This document shows positions 10,886 to 41,770 of a stretch of DNA of 64,000 nucleotides, piece after piece. The notes under the pieces were generated by a model, which saw only the letters and a program-made list of their open reading frames with translations, made no database searches and was not told the DNA's origin. The stretch is from Scatophagus argus. Taxonomy: Eukaryota; Chordata; Actinopteri; Scatophagidae. Within the stretch, counting starts at the first letter, position 1. Each line of letters opens with the position of its first letter. The stretch is from positions 8,107,872 through 8,171,871 of the forward strand of contig NC_058499.1 of the NCBI RefSeq assembly GCF_020382885.2, written 5' to 3'. Made by a program: the position numbers and the translations under genes.

Positions 10886-13800
10886 ATGTCGGCCGTGCTT
10901 CTTCTGAAAAAGTCGCTGAGCCGACTGCCGCCCTGTGTCGCTCGGCAGGTTGTCGGCTGCTGCTATCACACCGAGAAAGGTGTCCATGGATACCGGCCCA
11001 AACAGCAGAAGAGCCCGGCGAAGTGCCTGAGCGACCGCATTGCTGCACTAAACCAAGGTCAGTATGGAGTTAATTCTGACAGTGTGCTGGAGGAAACTTA
11101 ACATCGCCAGATAAGTGAGGACAGAGTGTCCGTACATAACTAACGAAATGTGCTCGTAGCCTAATTTTATTCCGGTAATATTCCTTATTAAACGCGTGTA
11201 AATTCATTCATTCAATTCTTAATTTAGAGGATGAACGTGTTGCTGTCAGTCGGAAGTTGCCATTTCCTGCGGGGACTGACTTTGAAGCTAATAGTGTAGT
11301 TTGGGATAGCTCATCCTCACTGTTGTTCTGTGCTTTGTGCTCCAGATCATGGCCTTGCCCGTCTGGTGGAGGCATACAGAGCACATGGGCACAAGGGTGC
11401 TAAAATTAACCCCCTACTGCCCCAAAAGCCTGTTGTGGACAGCGTCCCGGAGATAGACAGGTTGGCGGATACCATCAGAGGACAACTCAACACCTCAGGT
11501 AAGAGGAAGTAAAGTAAAGGTGTAATTACCTTGAAGGTGAGGAGCCATCAGCAAATTAAATATACCACACCTCGGAACAGGACTATCATCATCTGTTAGA
11601 CTGTCATCTAACACGACTCAGCAGACTCGAGAGATTTGGAAGGAAATTTCTGTGAATTTAGATGAATTAACCTGGTGTAGTCTACCACATATTCTTGCTT
11701 AGCTTTTTAACAGTTCTGCTGTCAATTCCCACATTGATTCCTGATTAGTCTTCTTGGAAAATTAAAAACGGGCTCTCAGTTTCCATTCACACTATGCAAA
11801 ATGGATACAATGAGATAATATTTGTACGGGATTCGCTCTCAATTAGGTCTGCCTAGTCAAAGAAGAAGCCTGTCAGCGTGAATTAATTTGTCCTCTTCAC
11901 ATTAACTGTAATAAATTCATCTGTAAATGTGATCAGTGTGACTCCAAAGGAAAGTCACATGCTCCTGTTCCCAGTTGAAAGCTTATCTCTGATGGAGTTT
12001 GCAGAAACGACAATTTATTCTGTGCTCCACTTTCCAGAAATTAAAAGAAGCAGAAACATGAACAGTCAAAACTTCACGTGTCTGTGGTATCAGAGTTCAG
12101 TCAGTGTGGTTCTGCAGGTCTACGACATTTTGGGAAAGCAGAGGCCTCAGTGGAAGAGGTTCAGGCCTACCTGGAAGAAGCCTACTGTGGCCACCTGTCA
12201 GTGGAGACCAGCCAGCTGAGCAGCATGGAGGAGAGGGAGTGGTTCGCTGACCGCTTTGAGGAACTCAAAAAGAAGAGTTTCTCCACCGAGGAGAGAAAGC
12301 AGCTTGCCAAGATCATGCTTGAGTCTCAGGTGAGTGCAAAAAAAAGAACAAAAAAATAGCACTGAATTGTTTGACGTGTCACTTCCTGTATGGTAATGTC
12401 ATGTATGTTCTCTCACAAACTATAGGAATTTGACCACTTTCTGGCCACCAAGTTTGCTACTGTGAAACGTTACGGGGGAGAAGGAGCAGAGAGCATGATG
12501 GGCTTCTTTTACGAGCTTTTCTACCAGTCAGCCCACAGCGGAGTCACTGACATTGTCATCGGTATGCCGCACAGAGGCCGACTCAACCTCCTGACAGGCC
12601 TGCTCAAGTTCCCACCAGAGGTTAATAATCCCGAGACAGCTGCATTTAATGTGCCATGTAGACTTTCAAATTATCTGTGACCTGACAAGATTAGAGTGTT
12701 TATGTTTGCCTTAGTGTGATCAGCAGCATGAATAAAGCAAGAGTCATGGCCAACTACCAAACACCAAAAACAAGGATAAGATAACATCAGAAAACGTACT
12801 TTTTTTTTCTCTCTCCAGCTGATGTTCCGTAAGATGCGAGGCCTCAGCGAGTTTCCTGACGCCTCGCCTGCCATCGGCGACGTCCTCTCCCACCTCACCT
12901 CGTCAGTGGAGTTGGATTTCGGAGCTGGACACCCTCTTCATGTGACCATGCTGCCCAACCCGTCTCACCTCGAAGCGATCAATCCTGTGGCTCAGGGCAA
13001 AGCCAGAGCCAGACAGCAGCTCAGGAAGGAAGGAGACTATTCACCCGAAGACGGCACCCAGCCGGGGGACCAAGTCATCTGTCTGCAGGTATCAGCTCTC
13101 AACAACTAAAACCAAGAAGTCGACGGAAAGTGGAGCCACTTCATGCTTTTTGCCTTTATTTGATAGTGTCAGACAGAGATACCCAGAGGATTATGAGATG
13201 CAGTGCAGATCACCAGCCAGAAGATAATATTAAACAGAGATAAATCTGGGAAAGTGCTTTTTTTTTTTGGCGTGGATACAGATCAGGGCCCTCATTTCTA
13301 ATTTTGATCAGCAGACTTATTTCTATGTTTATACATTCATTAGGCCGTTTGCATCGATCATTTACGTCTGAACACGGGCATGAAGGGGCAGGATGTGATA
13401 CTGTTCCACATGCAGACAATTTCAACTTGATTTAGGATTTATTAAAGGAAATTGAGCACTGGCAGACATACATAAGGTTTAATAAATAGATTAGTAAGTG
13501 TGGATTTAATGCGGATTCTTTGCAAAGTTTTATGAATGAAGCCTCAGATCTAGGAGTTGTATAAAATATTTTTAAAATATCTGGTGTTATACTGACATTA
13601 GCACCACACAGGCAGGCTCAGCAGGTTTTTCTCTGTGGCTAAGAAACAAAAATGAAAATGAGTGCTCTACAAATATTTTTTTATTTCATTCATTTTAGAT
13701 GCTGACGGATAGGGATGGTAATCAAGAACCAGTTTCAGTTGAGAGCTAGTTCCAAGTTAAACCACCAGAGTTGTGCCAAAGTGCACCTGGCTTGTCTCCA

Positions 13801-16800
13801 TGCAGGCTGCAGGGATGTCCAACTCATGACAGCCTTCCTTCTCCCCCTTCCAAGACTCAAGTCATGTCTGTGCAGGAGACCAGAAAGAAAGGCGTTTTCC
13901 AAAGTCTGTGTGTGTGTACAGCTCTCATTGCTTTTGTGGTTTCTCTCTGCAATTTGAAGTTTAGTTTCTCTCCTGTCTGCTTGTGTGCACTTTTGAATAT
14001 CCAGCCAGGTCAGCACATGTTTATGGAAAAGCCCCACAACACAAGCTCTGTTCTCTTTCCCACAGGTCCACGGTGATGGCTCTTTCACTGGCCAAGGGAT
14101 TGTCACAGAAACTCTGACACTTTCAAACCTACCTCACTACAGAGTTGGAGGCAGCATCCACCTCATTGTGAACAACCAAGTGGGTTACACCACTCCGTCC
14201 GAGAGAGGAAGATCCTCTTTGTACTGTAGTGATGTCGGTCAGTGAAACTCATAAAACAGCATCATAAAATTAAAAATAAATCTTTGCTACTTTCTTATGA
14301 AGCATAGAAACTAATGTCTATTTGAAACTATTTGAATTATGGCAAACTCCCAGATCTGTTGTCATAATAGCACTTGACACGGGTGGTTTAACCTGTTATA
14401 ATCATTAACAACTGCTCACATTTGTATGACAGGTAAGATGGTGAACTGTGCTGTGATCCATATAAATGGAGATTATGCGGAGGATGTGCTGCGTGCCACT
14501 CGGCTGGCAGTGGAGTATCAGCGACTTTTCAGGAAAGACGTCATCCTGGACCTGATCTGCTACCGTCAGTGGGGACACAACGAGCTGGACGAGCCTTTCT
14601 TCACCAATCCTGCCATGTACAAGATCATCCGGTCAGTTGAATCTAACGTGTGGACTTCGTATCACGACTCATTTTCACTGTTGCTTTAAAAGTTACAGTG
14701 TAAATATATTTTTCAGGATGCTTAAGCGGCCGCAAAAAGTTTTCTGTTGTACGGAGGATGCAGTAATATTTCAGCAGGCATTAATCAACGTTCCCTTTAA
14801 AAAGTCGTATCGCAGTCAGTCTGTCGGTATTGGATTGTGTTGTTTCTGGGATTCTCTCGCATAATACGGTTGTCAAAGTGGCAAAAGAAAAATGTACTGT
14901 GAGATATGCATTTCTGAAAAAATCAGTCTCTGCTTTGTATGTTTGTATACCATTTGTATACTCAATATTAACTGAATGGGACGATACTGGATCTTACTGT
15001 TAACTTTAAAAATGCCATAAGGCCATAGGCGACATGGAAAGCTTGGTAACATCAAAAACATTACATGCAATGTTGTTGTTCACTGCAGAATCACTATTTA
15101 AAGACATCGCACCGAATACTGACTAAAAAATCCTCAGGACAAGAAAACGACCGCAGTCTGATTCCAGTTCATATCCCACTGTAGATCACAGCAACACTTC
15201 CTCAAAGAAACCGCTTCCACAGAACAGTTTTACCGTACTTTGAGCTGCTGTAGAGTAAATAAGAGTGTCAGACACTTTTTCTCTCAGCTACAGAAGATTC
15301 ACGCTTGGGCCACGACCAAAAAGACCAAAGGTTTCTTGGTGATGTGTTAAAAAAGAGATCCATCAACTCTCAACTCTCTAAATCTGAACCTTTTTAGTAC
15401 GGGTGTTTTAAAAAAAACAAACAAAAAAAAAACCCAAAGTGTCACTGCCACTGGGTTAAACAAAAGTTTTTTTGCTCACAAGTGGAGCCGGTGGGAACTA
15501 CGCCACTGAGCATCTTAGCTGACAGCATTTTATCTTGAAATTCCATTTTGAGATTTTTTTTTTATAGAGAACAGAACTGGTTTAGAAAATCATTTGTGTA
15601 GACTAACAAAATGATTATTCCCTCAGAGATAAATTGCAGGTTGCTAAAAACATGTTAATGAATCAGACATTGTCACACTGTTGCAACCTGGCAGATCCCG
15701 AAAGAGCATCCCTGATTCCTACTCAGACCAGCTGATCTCTGAGGGCCTGATGACCGAAGTTGAGCGTGACGACATCAAGTCCAAATACTACGCCATGCTC
15801 AACGACAAGCTGTCCAACATGACCCTGTACAGCCCTCCACCCACCAACCTGCAGGGCCGCTGGGGGGATCTGGTGGAACCCCAGGCCAGAATCAGCACCT
15901 GGGACACGGGTGTCCCCATTCCCCTGCTGCAGTTTGTAGGAGCAAAATCTGTGGACATCCCTGAGCACATCCAGCTGCACAGCCATCTTGGAAAGACCCA
16001 CGTGCAGGTACAGCAGTCATCTCAGTTACCGGTATTTCTTTTAGATCTTTAGTTGATGTGGTGATGACTTTCACTCTTTCTTTGTGAACTCAGGCTCGGT
16101 TGCACAAGTTGGAAGAGGGGACCAAACTGGACTGGTCCACAGCAGAAGCTTTGGCTTTCGGCTCTCTCCTCTCCCAAGGTCATCATTAATCAGAAAATAC
16201 ATCCTATCAACTCTAACAGTCATTGAATTTTAATGGCATCAAGAAATGTATTTTTAGCTTACAAACCATTGTTCTTACAGGCTTTAATATTCGAATCAGC
16301 GGTCAGGATGTTGGAAGAGGCACGTTCAGTCAGCGACACGCCATGGTGGTGTGTCAGGAGACTAATGACATGCACATCCCTCTAAACCACATCAGCCCCC
16401 AGCAGACAGGTTTCCTGGAGGTAAAATCCTTGCTAACGTGATAAAGCATCAGTGTGATCATTGCCCTCCTTTCGTGTGGCGTCTTGTGACGAGTGTTTGT
16501 GTTTAGGTATGTAACAGCCCGCTGTCGGAGGAGGCGGTGCTCGGATTTGAATATGGTATGAGCATCGCACAGCCGAAGCTCCTTCCCATCTGGGAGGCTC
16601 AGTTTGGAGATTTCTTCAACGGAGCACAGATCATCTTTGATACCTTCCTCTCCGGAGGTAAACTTCTCACCGCTGGTGCTTTCGGCAGATTCACAGTTAC
16701 TCCCATCATCATCTTATGTTTTTGTAAAAGTGCTCACACTTCAAATGTAAAACTGCCGTGTCACCAGGCGAAGCCAAATGGCTGCTACAGAACGGGATGG

Positions 16801-19800
16801 TGATCCTGCTGCCTCACGGCTACGATGGAGCTGGACCTGAACACTCGTCCTGCCATATGGAGCGCTTCCTCCAGGTGGGTGGGAGTGTCACGCCACAGTC
16901 ACATCAAACCAAGTTACCAGTTTCTGATGTTGTGGTAGCGTTTATGTCAACTTCCCAGTCACAGATTTAATTTTTCTGAAAGCTCCAATATGTAGGGCTG
17001 GGTACTCTTTACTTTAATATATCAAGCAAAACAACCCCATACCCAGTAGTGTCTAAACTTCTCCAACAGTACCTGCATTCAGGTTTTTTTGTGCCCAGAT
17101 CTAGAAAAAAAATGACTATTTGTGTGGTTTTGCTTGCAGCCAACAAGTAGTTCTTTGTTTTAAAATGATTTGAGTGGCACAGTGCAGCAGCAGCTACAAT
17201 ATACAGTCTGTGATGATGGAGTTGGTTGATTTCAACACTTTCAAAATATATTTCTGTTAAAATCATGGGCAAGAGTCTTGGTGGTGGCGGTGGCATTTTA
17301 AGCAACTGAATGCCATCTTTCACATGATTTATGTATCAAATGAAGTGTTCTATTGGTAACCGTATCATTTAAGGGTATCTGTATTGGTACTGGTATTGTA
17401 TTTTTTTTTAATTGATACTAAGCCCTACCTACATGTCAGACTTAGCAATATTACAGTACTGTAATATTGTAGCTATGAGGCATATAATCCTACTAATAAT
17501 ATGGAAAGTGTTTTATCTGCCACACTTCTTGGAGATAATAAGATAAGATACTTAGAATACTTGGTATTTTATCTTACAATTGACAGGTAATTTCTGCACA
17601 AACAGAGCAAAATACGTCATGGTGTGTTAAGAGTCATGGTGCACACATGTTAGTGCATGTACGGTAAACTTTCTTCAGTACAAAGGATGTTATTTTCAGG
17701 CCATTAACAGGTGAAATCAATAACAAGTCAGCGGACATAATGTTTCTTGATGGGCTACCAGCAATCTGCAGACAAAACAACCTCAGATTGATTGTGTCCG
17801 AAGAATCCCTGCCTCAATCACTCATTCATGACTTCCTATGTAATTGACAGTCTGTAATTTGAGTTGAGATATGGGACATTTATGAATCATTGTCATTTTG
17901 CGTCATCGCTGACAGCTGCAGCATCCCACAGCAGTAGCTGTTGGATTGATAAACGTGCTTGAACACGGCTTTTTCACTCCATTACGGGAATTTTTGAGGG
18001 CACTACGGAGAACATAAATTTCATCCTCATACTTAAAACACTAAGTCACCCTTATATACTCACACATAGAGGGTAAAACCTTGGAACCGTGTGTGTAGCA
18101 TCATAAGAAGTAGTGTTCAGTCATGCACTGCATGGTTGGACTTTGTAAATGTATGCAGAAAAACCCCCAAAAAACAGCAGGACTGTATTTAAATTCCCAG
18201 CCCGTCTTTCCCACTTGCTGATCTTGAACTTTTTACAGACCAACACACCTGGCTTCAGAGGAACCTTTTTATTTTCAAAGCACGGCTCTGTCCGTGTCAT
18301 TTGATACTCTGAGGGAATATCCTGACATCACTGAATATCACTGCTTCCCTACTCACTGTTCCTGAGACTCCAGCAGCCTCTTATTTAGTTTTGTGTTGTG
18401 TGACACATAAGCTGAACTGAAAATGATTGCTAACGTGTCCCCCCATTTTTCCCCCTCTTAGATGTGTGACAGTAAAGAGGAGGGTGTGGACGGCGACGAT
18501 GTGAACATGGCTGTGGTCAACCCCACCACTCCTGCTCAGTACTTCCACCTGCTGAGGAGACAGATGATCCGTAGCTTCCGCAAACCTCTCATTGTGGTTG
18601 GACCCAAGACGCTGCTCCGATTTTCTGTGAGAACTGTTGATATTGTAAAGAAGATTTTCACAGCCGTTTCCATGCAGGTGACTGAATAATGTTGGTTCCG
18701 TTCACAGGGAGCAGTTTCCAGTCTGGCTGAATTGGCACCAGGAACATCTTTCAGACCCGTGTTAGGTGATACGTCAGTCTCTGCAGAAAGGTACAGAAGT
18801 AGCGCCATTTGTGGAAAAACCTTTCTAATGTAAAATAATTGTTTCATTTATTTTGCAAGTAACCCATCCATTAAACTTAGCTCTTTTTTTTTCTTCTTCT
18901 CATTTCATGCAGTGTCCAGAAGGTGGTACTGTGCTCAGGGAAGCACTACTATGCTCTGCTGAAACAGAGGGAGACATCAGCAGCCACCCAGAATACAGCA
19001 CTCATCCGCATGGAGGAGCTGTGTCCATTCCCACTGGAGGCTCTGCAGCAGGAGCTCAAAAAATACCCCAATGCCAAAGGTATGTGTACTGTTTCACACA
19101 CACGTGTTTACTGATTTACCACGTAGAACAGATTCAACAACTGTCAGCATTTCAGCGAGGGGTTTCCGACTTTGTACCTCAGCATGCGTTGCCATCAAAG
19201 GTCTTCTGGTTGACTTGAAAGAGGACAAATTAACAGGCACTACAACAACCTCATGATGATTCCAAGTCAGCCGTGTGTTTGCCTTTTGTTTAGACAGTCA
19301 GAGGTGTATATTTAGCTCTGTAGTCTTTTGTGTCCATGCTTCCTCTTTTCTAGTACTTGCTTTTCCTGTGTTTGCATATGTCAAGAGTTTTGAGGCATTT
19401 CCCTGTGCTGCGTGACATAATGCTGCAGTCTTTGTGAGCGATGAGCAAGAGGTACTTTTTACATAGAAAGGCAACTCGCCCATCTTAAAAATGCATATAA
19501 ATAGATTTCAAGCACAGTTGTATATAAAATAAATTATTTATAAAGAACAGACAAAATAACAAATAGCAGAATACCCTAAAACTTATACTGCAGTTACAGT
19601 GCAGAAATAAAAAAAAACCCAAAATGTAGTAAAAAGCAAATGCAAATTGAAAAGTGCCTTGATTTAAGATTTTAGAGCAGGAGCCTCAGATCTTCTGGAT
19701 GTTTGTTCCAGATATGAATGTGGTGGAGAGGAGCTAAAAGCTCTCCATGTTTTGTTTTAATCCCTTTAACTTTATGTTTTTGAGAAATATACAAAATCTG

Positions 19801-21410
19801 GCCAACTAAAACAATACAAACCTTCATAGACACCTGGTTTTGTTTTTTAGTCTTCAGTGAAATGGATTCAGGCTGCACAATGAACTTTGACCTTTATCGA
19901 CAGCAGGAAGTTATTTGAGTTTTATGATTGTTTACTTGGCAGAAAATAATTTTTCTTCAGTAGTTCAGAGAAACGGTTACAAAAGCAGCTGCACAAGTGA
20001 CTCATAGTAAGATGAATGCCACTTTGCAAGAAGCAGCGAGTTCAATAGAAGCCTGACAGTCACAGTTTCTAATAGAGTCAACACTGGAAAAGAAAAAGAA
20101 AGAAAGAAACAAGCGCTGTTAGCATCGGTGACTGGTTTTCATTGTGTTAAGTGTGCCTGTTTTTTTGTCCATCCTCAGTATTTAAATGTCAATCTACACT
20201 ACAACTTTAATTGCTTCATTTTGTTATGCAAGACTTCAGGAATGAGGAACTACAAGCTAAGAGTCTCCACATCCTTCTTTTTTTTTATTTTTTTTGCAGA
20301 AATCTTTTGTCTGTGCATAGTGAAGATGATGTTCAGTCTTATCACGAACTGTAACGCAATTACAGGAGAATGAATTCACTGCCTCAAATTCCACGTTCAT
20401 CCTTTTCATCTTTGAAACTTGTTGCAGTCAAAGGGCTTCTTCCATCAGTCTTTCTGGGAAAAAAAAAAGTGAAATGTGTTCCTGGTGTTTACTGTGCATC
20501 CCGTAAGAGACTTCAGTATCAACTTCAGCACTTGTTATTGGAAACGTGAAGTTTTATCCGCACAGGAGCACGTGGTTTGTATGCAGTTAAAAACAAATTA
20601 AAAGAGCTCCGCTATACTTACTTTCATTATCAGTCCATCACAATTTTCTGGAGCACACAATAATGTATTAATATTACTTGGAATCAGCTATATTTAAAAT
20701 TCAAAAGAAAACCCAAAAATATCTATATATGACAAGTGCCTTCAATGAATAATTTCCTGTTAAACAACCAACCAGCTAATCATTTCACCTTAAAAATAAA
20801 AAACTTCCCTTTTTTAAATGTATCACTGTTCAGACAACCAGAGTGAACTACTTAAAATAACTGAGCGAAGGCACATTAACAGTCCGGTTTTCTAGTTACT
20901 TATTACAGATTTCATTGTTTTTCTGTATGAGGTTTTCTTACATCGGGAACAAAATGTGAGCGTTCAGATTTCCGTTCAACTTTCTGTTTCATTGTTCCCA
21001 ACCACACTGAAGTAAATCCGGTTTCAGTTTGAGCAGAGATTTAACCAAAGTGAAGTAACATGTTTGGTATGAACACATTTAAAAAAAAAAACACTGTGAA
21101 TCATGTCCTCTTTCAGTGTAATTGTTTTTATTAAATCCTCTACAGAGTTTATATGGAGTCAGGAAGAGCCTCAAAACATGGGCCCCTGGTCTTTTGTAGC
21201 TCCCAGGTTTGAGAAGCAGTTGGCCCGCAAGGTGAGCAGCATTTTAAGAAACACCAAAATGAACTGTTGATATCACACATGCTAGACTGTTTCTTCTGTC
21301 TTTCTCAGCTCCGGTTGGTGAGCCGACCTGCTCTTCCTGCTCCTGCTGTCGGTATCGGTACCCTCCATCAGCAGCAACAAGAGGCCATCCTCACCACTAC
21401 CTTCTCCTAA
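10886..21410 (+). CDS. dhtkd1: DHTKD1, E1 subunit of the mitochondrial 2-oxoadipate dehydrogenase complex (complete, 923 aa)
   Basis: Seventeen exons: 10886-11057, 11346-11498, 12118-12329, 12426-12620, 12819-13088, 14066-14237, 14433-14631, 15695-16007, 16094-16178, 16281-16420, 16507-16657, 16768-16874, 18462-18626, 18708-18790, 18913-19079, 21146-21231, 21309-21410. They total 2772 nt; the human protein is 919 aa, so the gene looks complete. The enzyme is a thiamine-diphosphate 2-oxoacid decarboxylase acting on 2-oxoadipate in lysine and tryptophan breakdown, in the mitochondrial matrix. The N-terminus is Arg/Lys-rich without acidic residues for about 30 aa, as in a targeting peptide. Family motifs are present: [12 protein letters not shown] near residue 228, HGDGSF near 336, NNQVGYTTP near 370, [27 protein letters not shown] near 598, and [15 protein letters not shown]. 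An in-frame TAA at 10865-10867 precedes the ATG and supports the start. No frameshift or missing motif was seen. Exon 13 has a weak donor (TCT then GTGAGA). Confidence 0.97.
11499..12117 (+). other. dhtkd1: dhtkd1 intron 2
   Basis: A 619-bp intron with donor GTAAGA and acceptor TTCTGCAG. Nothing else was recognised in it. Confidence 0.75.
13089..14065 (+). other. dhtkd1: dhtkd1 intron 5
   Basis: A 977-bp intron with donor GTATCA and acceptor TTCCCACAG. Open frames on both strands here (for example 13735-14106 on minus) have no family resemblance. No repeat was confidently identified. Confidence 0.7.
14632..15694 (+). other. dhtkd1: dhtkd1 intron 7
   Basis: A 1063-bp intron, AT-rich in places. 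It splits an Arg codon (CG|A). No gene or clear repeat was recognised. Confidence 0.7.
16993..17427. repeat. hAT-like MITE in dhtkd1 intron 12
   Basis: The left end TAGGGCTGGGTA and the right end (reversed, TAGGGCTTAGTA) agree at 10 of 12 positions, forming terminal inverted repeats 435 bp apart. The 8-bp flanks, CCAATATG at 16985-16992 and CCTACATG at 17428-17435, agree at 6 of 8, consistent with a decayed 8-bp target-site duplication as hAT elements make. There is no transposase frame. The element lies in a 1587-bp intron (16875-18461) whose remaining sequence shows nothing else I recognise. Confidence 0.45.
19080..21145 (+). other. dhtkd1: dhtkd1 intron 15, the gene's longest
   Basis: A 2066-bp AT-rich intron with donor GTATGT and acceptor CTACAG. 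No additional exon, RNA gene or convincing repeat was seen. Exon 16 after it restores the expected [15 protein letters not shown] segment, so no coding sequence is missing. Confidence 0.75.
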
Positions 21411-22262
21411 GACTCAACGAGACTGGGAAGCAAAATAGCCAAGACACAACAAGCATCAGTAATACACTACATATTGTATCTGCAGTAGTCTTCTCACCAT
21501 TGCTGCTAAATGTGCATGGCTGCTGCACAGCAGATACACGTTACCTGAGAGACAATGTGGATCGTGCGGATTAAAAATAATATTAAAAATGAAAGGTTGT
21601 TAAGTAGAATAATGTTCATACTTTGATCTGAACCCACCAGTCAAATATGTTCATGGTTTTGCAGCCAAAGCCTGAAATCTTGAAATTTATTTCCCCCTGT
21701 CTCATTTACTAGGCCTGTATTCTTTATGTGTGAAGTTAAGAGGTACTGTGGTAAGACAAAAAAGAGCTGCTCATCAATGCCTTAGGAACAATGTTTACAT
21801 TGTGATTGTAGTAAAGAAGCACTTTTGGCTGAACATCATATTTGTAGCACTGGGGACTCAATATCTCCTTGTGTCAAACCTGCACAGGCTGAATGAACTG
21901 TGGAATCGTCTCATGCATTCAGTCTGCATGAGTTGTTCATTCTTTGCATTTCTTCACAACAAATATCATTATAAGTTCTTAGACGTCCCTGAGCATTATC
22001 TTTTAAATATTTGTGTAAGATTGAGAGTCCTTTAACTGGAACATAGAGAGTTTTTATCATTTTGACTGTTAAATGTTTTGTTCAGCCTTGATGTTTTTAG
22101 ATGTTTCAGAGTACAAATTTGGGTTATCGTTATCATTATTTAATCACAGTTTGACTTGAATTTTAAAAAAAGAAAAAGGTTTTGAAGGGCTAATGTACAT
22201 AAACCAAATTAGAATATTCAAATGGAAATATTTTCAAATAAATCTTTTTTCAGATGTATGTA
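21411..22262 (+). other. dhtkd1: dhtkd1 3' untranslated region with poly(A) signal
   Basis: The 3'UTR follows TAA at 21408-21410. AATAAA at 22237-22242, followed by a T-rich run and TG-rich sequence (TCTTTTTTCAGATGTATGTA), is a good cleavage/polyadenylation signal. This gives a 3'UTR of about 850 nt. AT-rich sequence between has no other feature. Confidence 0.6.
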
Positions 22263-22707
22263 TCCTGTTTCTATCCTCCTAATCTAAAGAGCCAAGACAC
22301 TTATACCTATAAACTTTGACTTTATTTAACAGCAGATTGTTTAATACCTGTTGCTCTCCATGAGCTCCACTGTTGGAGTCATTCTATAACTGTTACAGGA
22401 CTACAGGAAGAGAAGACAGTCTTGAGTGCATTTAATGCAAAACCACATAATTAGAATTGGGTACACACTGGAGGATAAACCCATATAATTTTGCTTAACT
22501 AGCAAAACTAGCTGCGATACAGGCTGGTCTTTTTATTGCGCACACTTCATTCTCAAAAATGGTGGCACCTACATTATCCGAAGTGCAACTCAACCACTAT
22601 GACAGTTCAGTCAAGGTTCAGCCATTTTATGCTAGTAGCAGCTAATGTAGCCTCAAGCAGTTGGCCTCAGGCAGATGAGGGACGGGACACGTAGGTTTAA
22701 TAACCTC
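22263..22707. other. dhtkd1-camk1d spacer, left part
   Basis: No exon or RNA gene was recognised. It ends at the target-site duplication of the LINE insertion described next. Confidence 0.6.
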
Positions 22708-23116
22708 ACTTCTTAGTAGTCAAATTACCTCTCGGGGAAATGGGCTTCCTCCGCAGGGTGGCGGGGCGCTCCCTTAGGGATAGAGTGAGGAGCTCGGAGT
22801 AGAGCCGCTGCTCCTCCACACCGAGAGGAGCCAGTTGAGGTGGCTCGGGCATCTGTTTCGGATGCCTCCTGGACGCCTTCCTGGGGAGGTGTTCCGGGCA
22901 TGCCCCACCGAGAGGAGGCCCCCGAGGAAGACCCAGGACACACTGGAGGGACTATGTCACTCGGCTGGCCTGGGAAAGCCTTGAGGTCCACCCGGAAGAG
23001 CTGGAGGAAGTGTCTGGGGAGAGGGAAGTCTGGGCATCCCTGCTCAAGCTGCTGCCCCCGTGACCCATTTCCAGATGAAGCGGAAGAAGATGGATGGATG
23101 GATGGACTTCTTAGTA
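22708..23116 (+). mobile_element. 5'-truncated LINE fragment (RTE/Rex3-type 3' end) with target-site duplication
   Basis: The body from about 22738 matches the 3' end of an abundant fish RTE-type retrotransposon as I remember it (TTCCTCCGCAGGGTGGC, GGCTCGGGCATCTG, then GAGAGGGAAGTCTGGGC). It would encode the reverse-transcriptase C-terminus, but the frame is interrupted by small deletions. It ends in a short GATG repeat, typical of this clade. An 11-bp direct repeat, ACTTCTTAGTA, flanks it at 22708-22718 and 23106-23116. Between the left copy and the LINE body are about 19 bases (22719-22737) that do not belong to the element. Open frames at 22725-23123 and 22840-23274 come from this element, not from a host gene. 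Confidence 0.85.
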
Positions 23117-41770
<18,654 letters not shown>

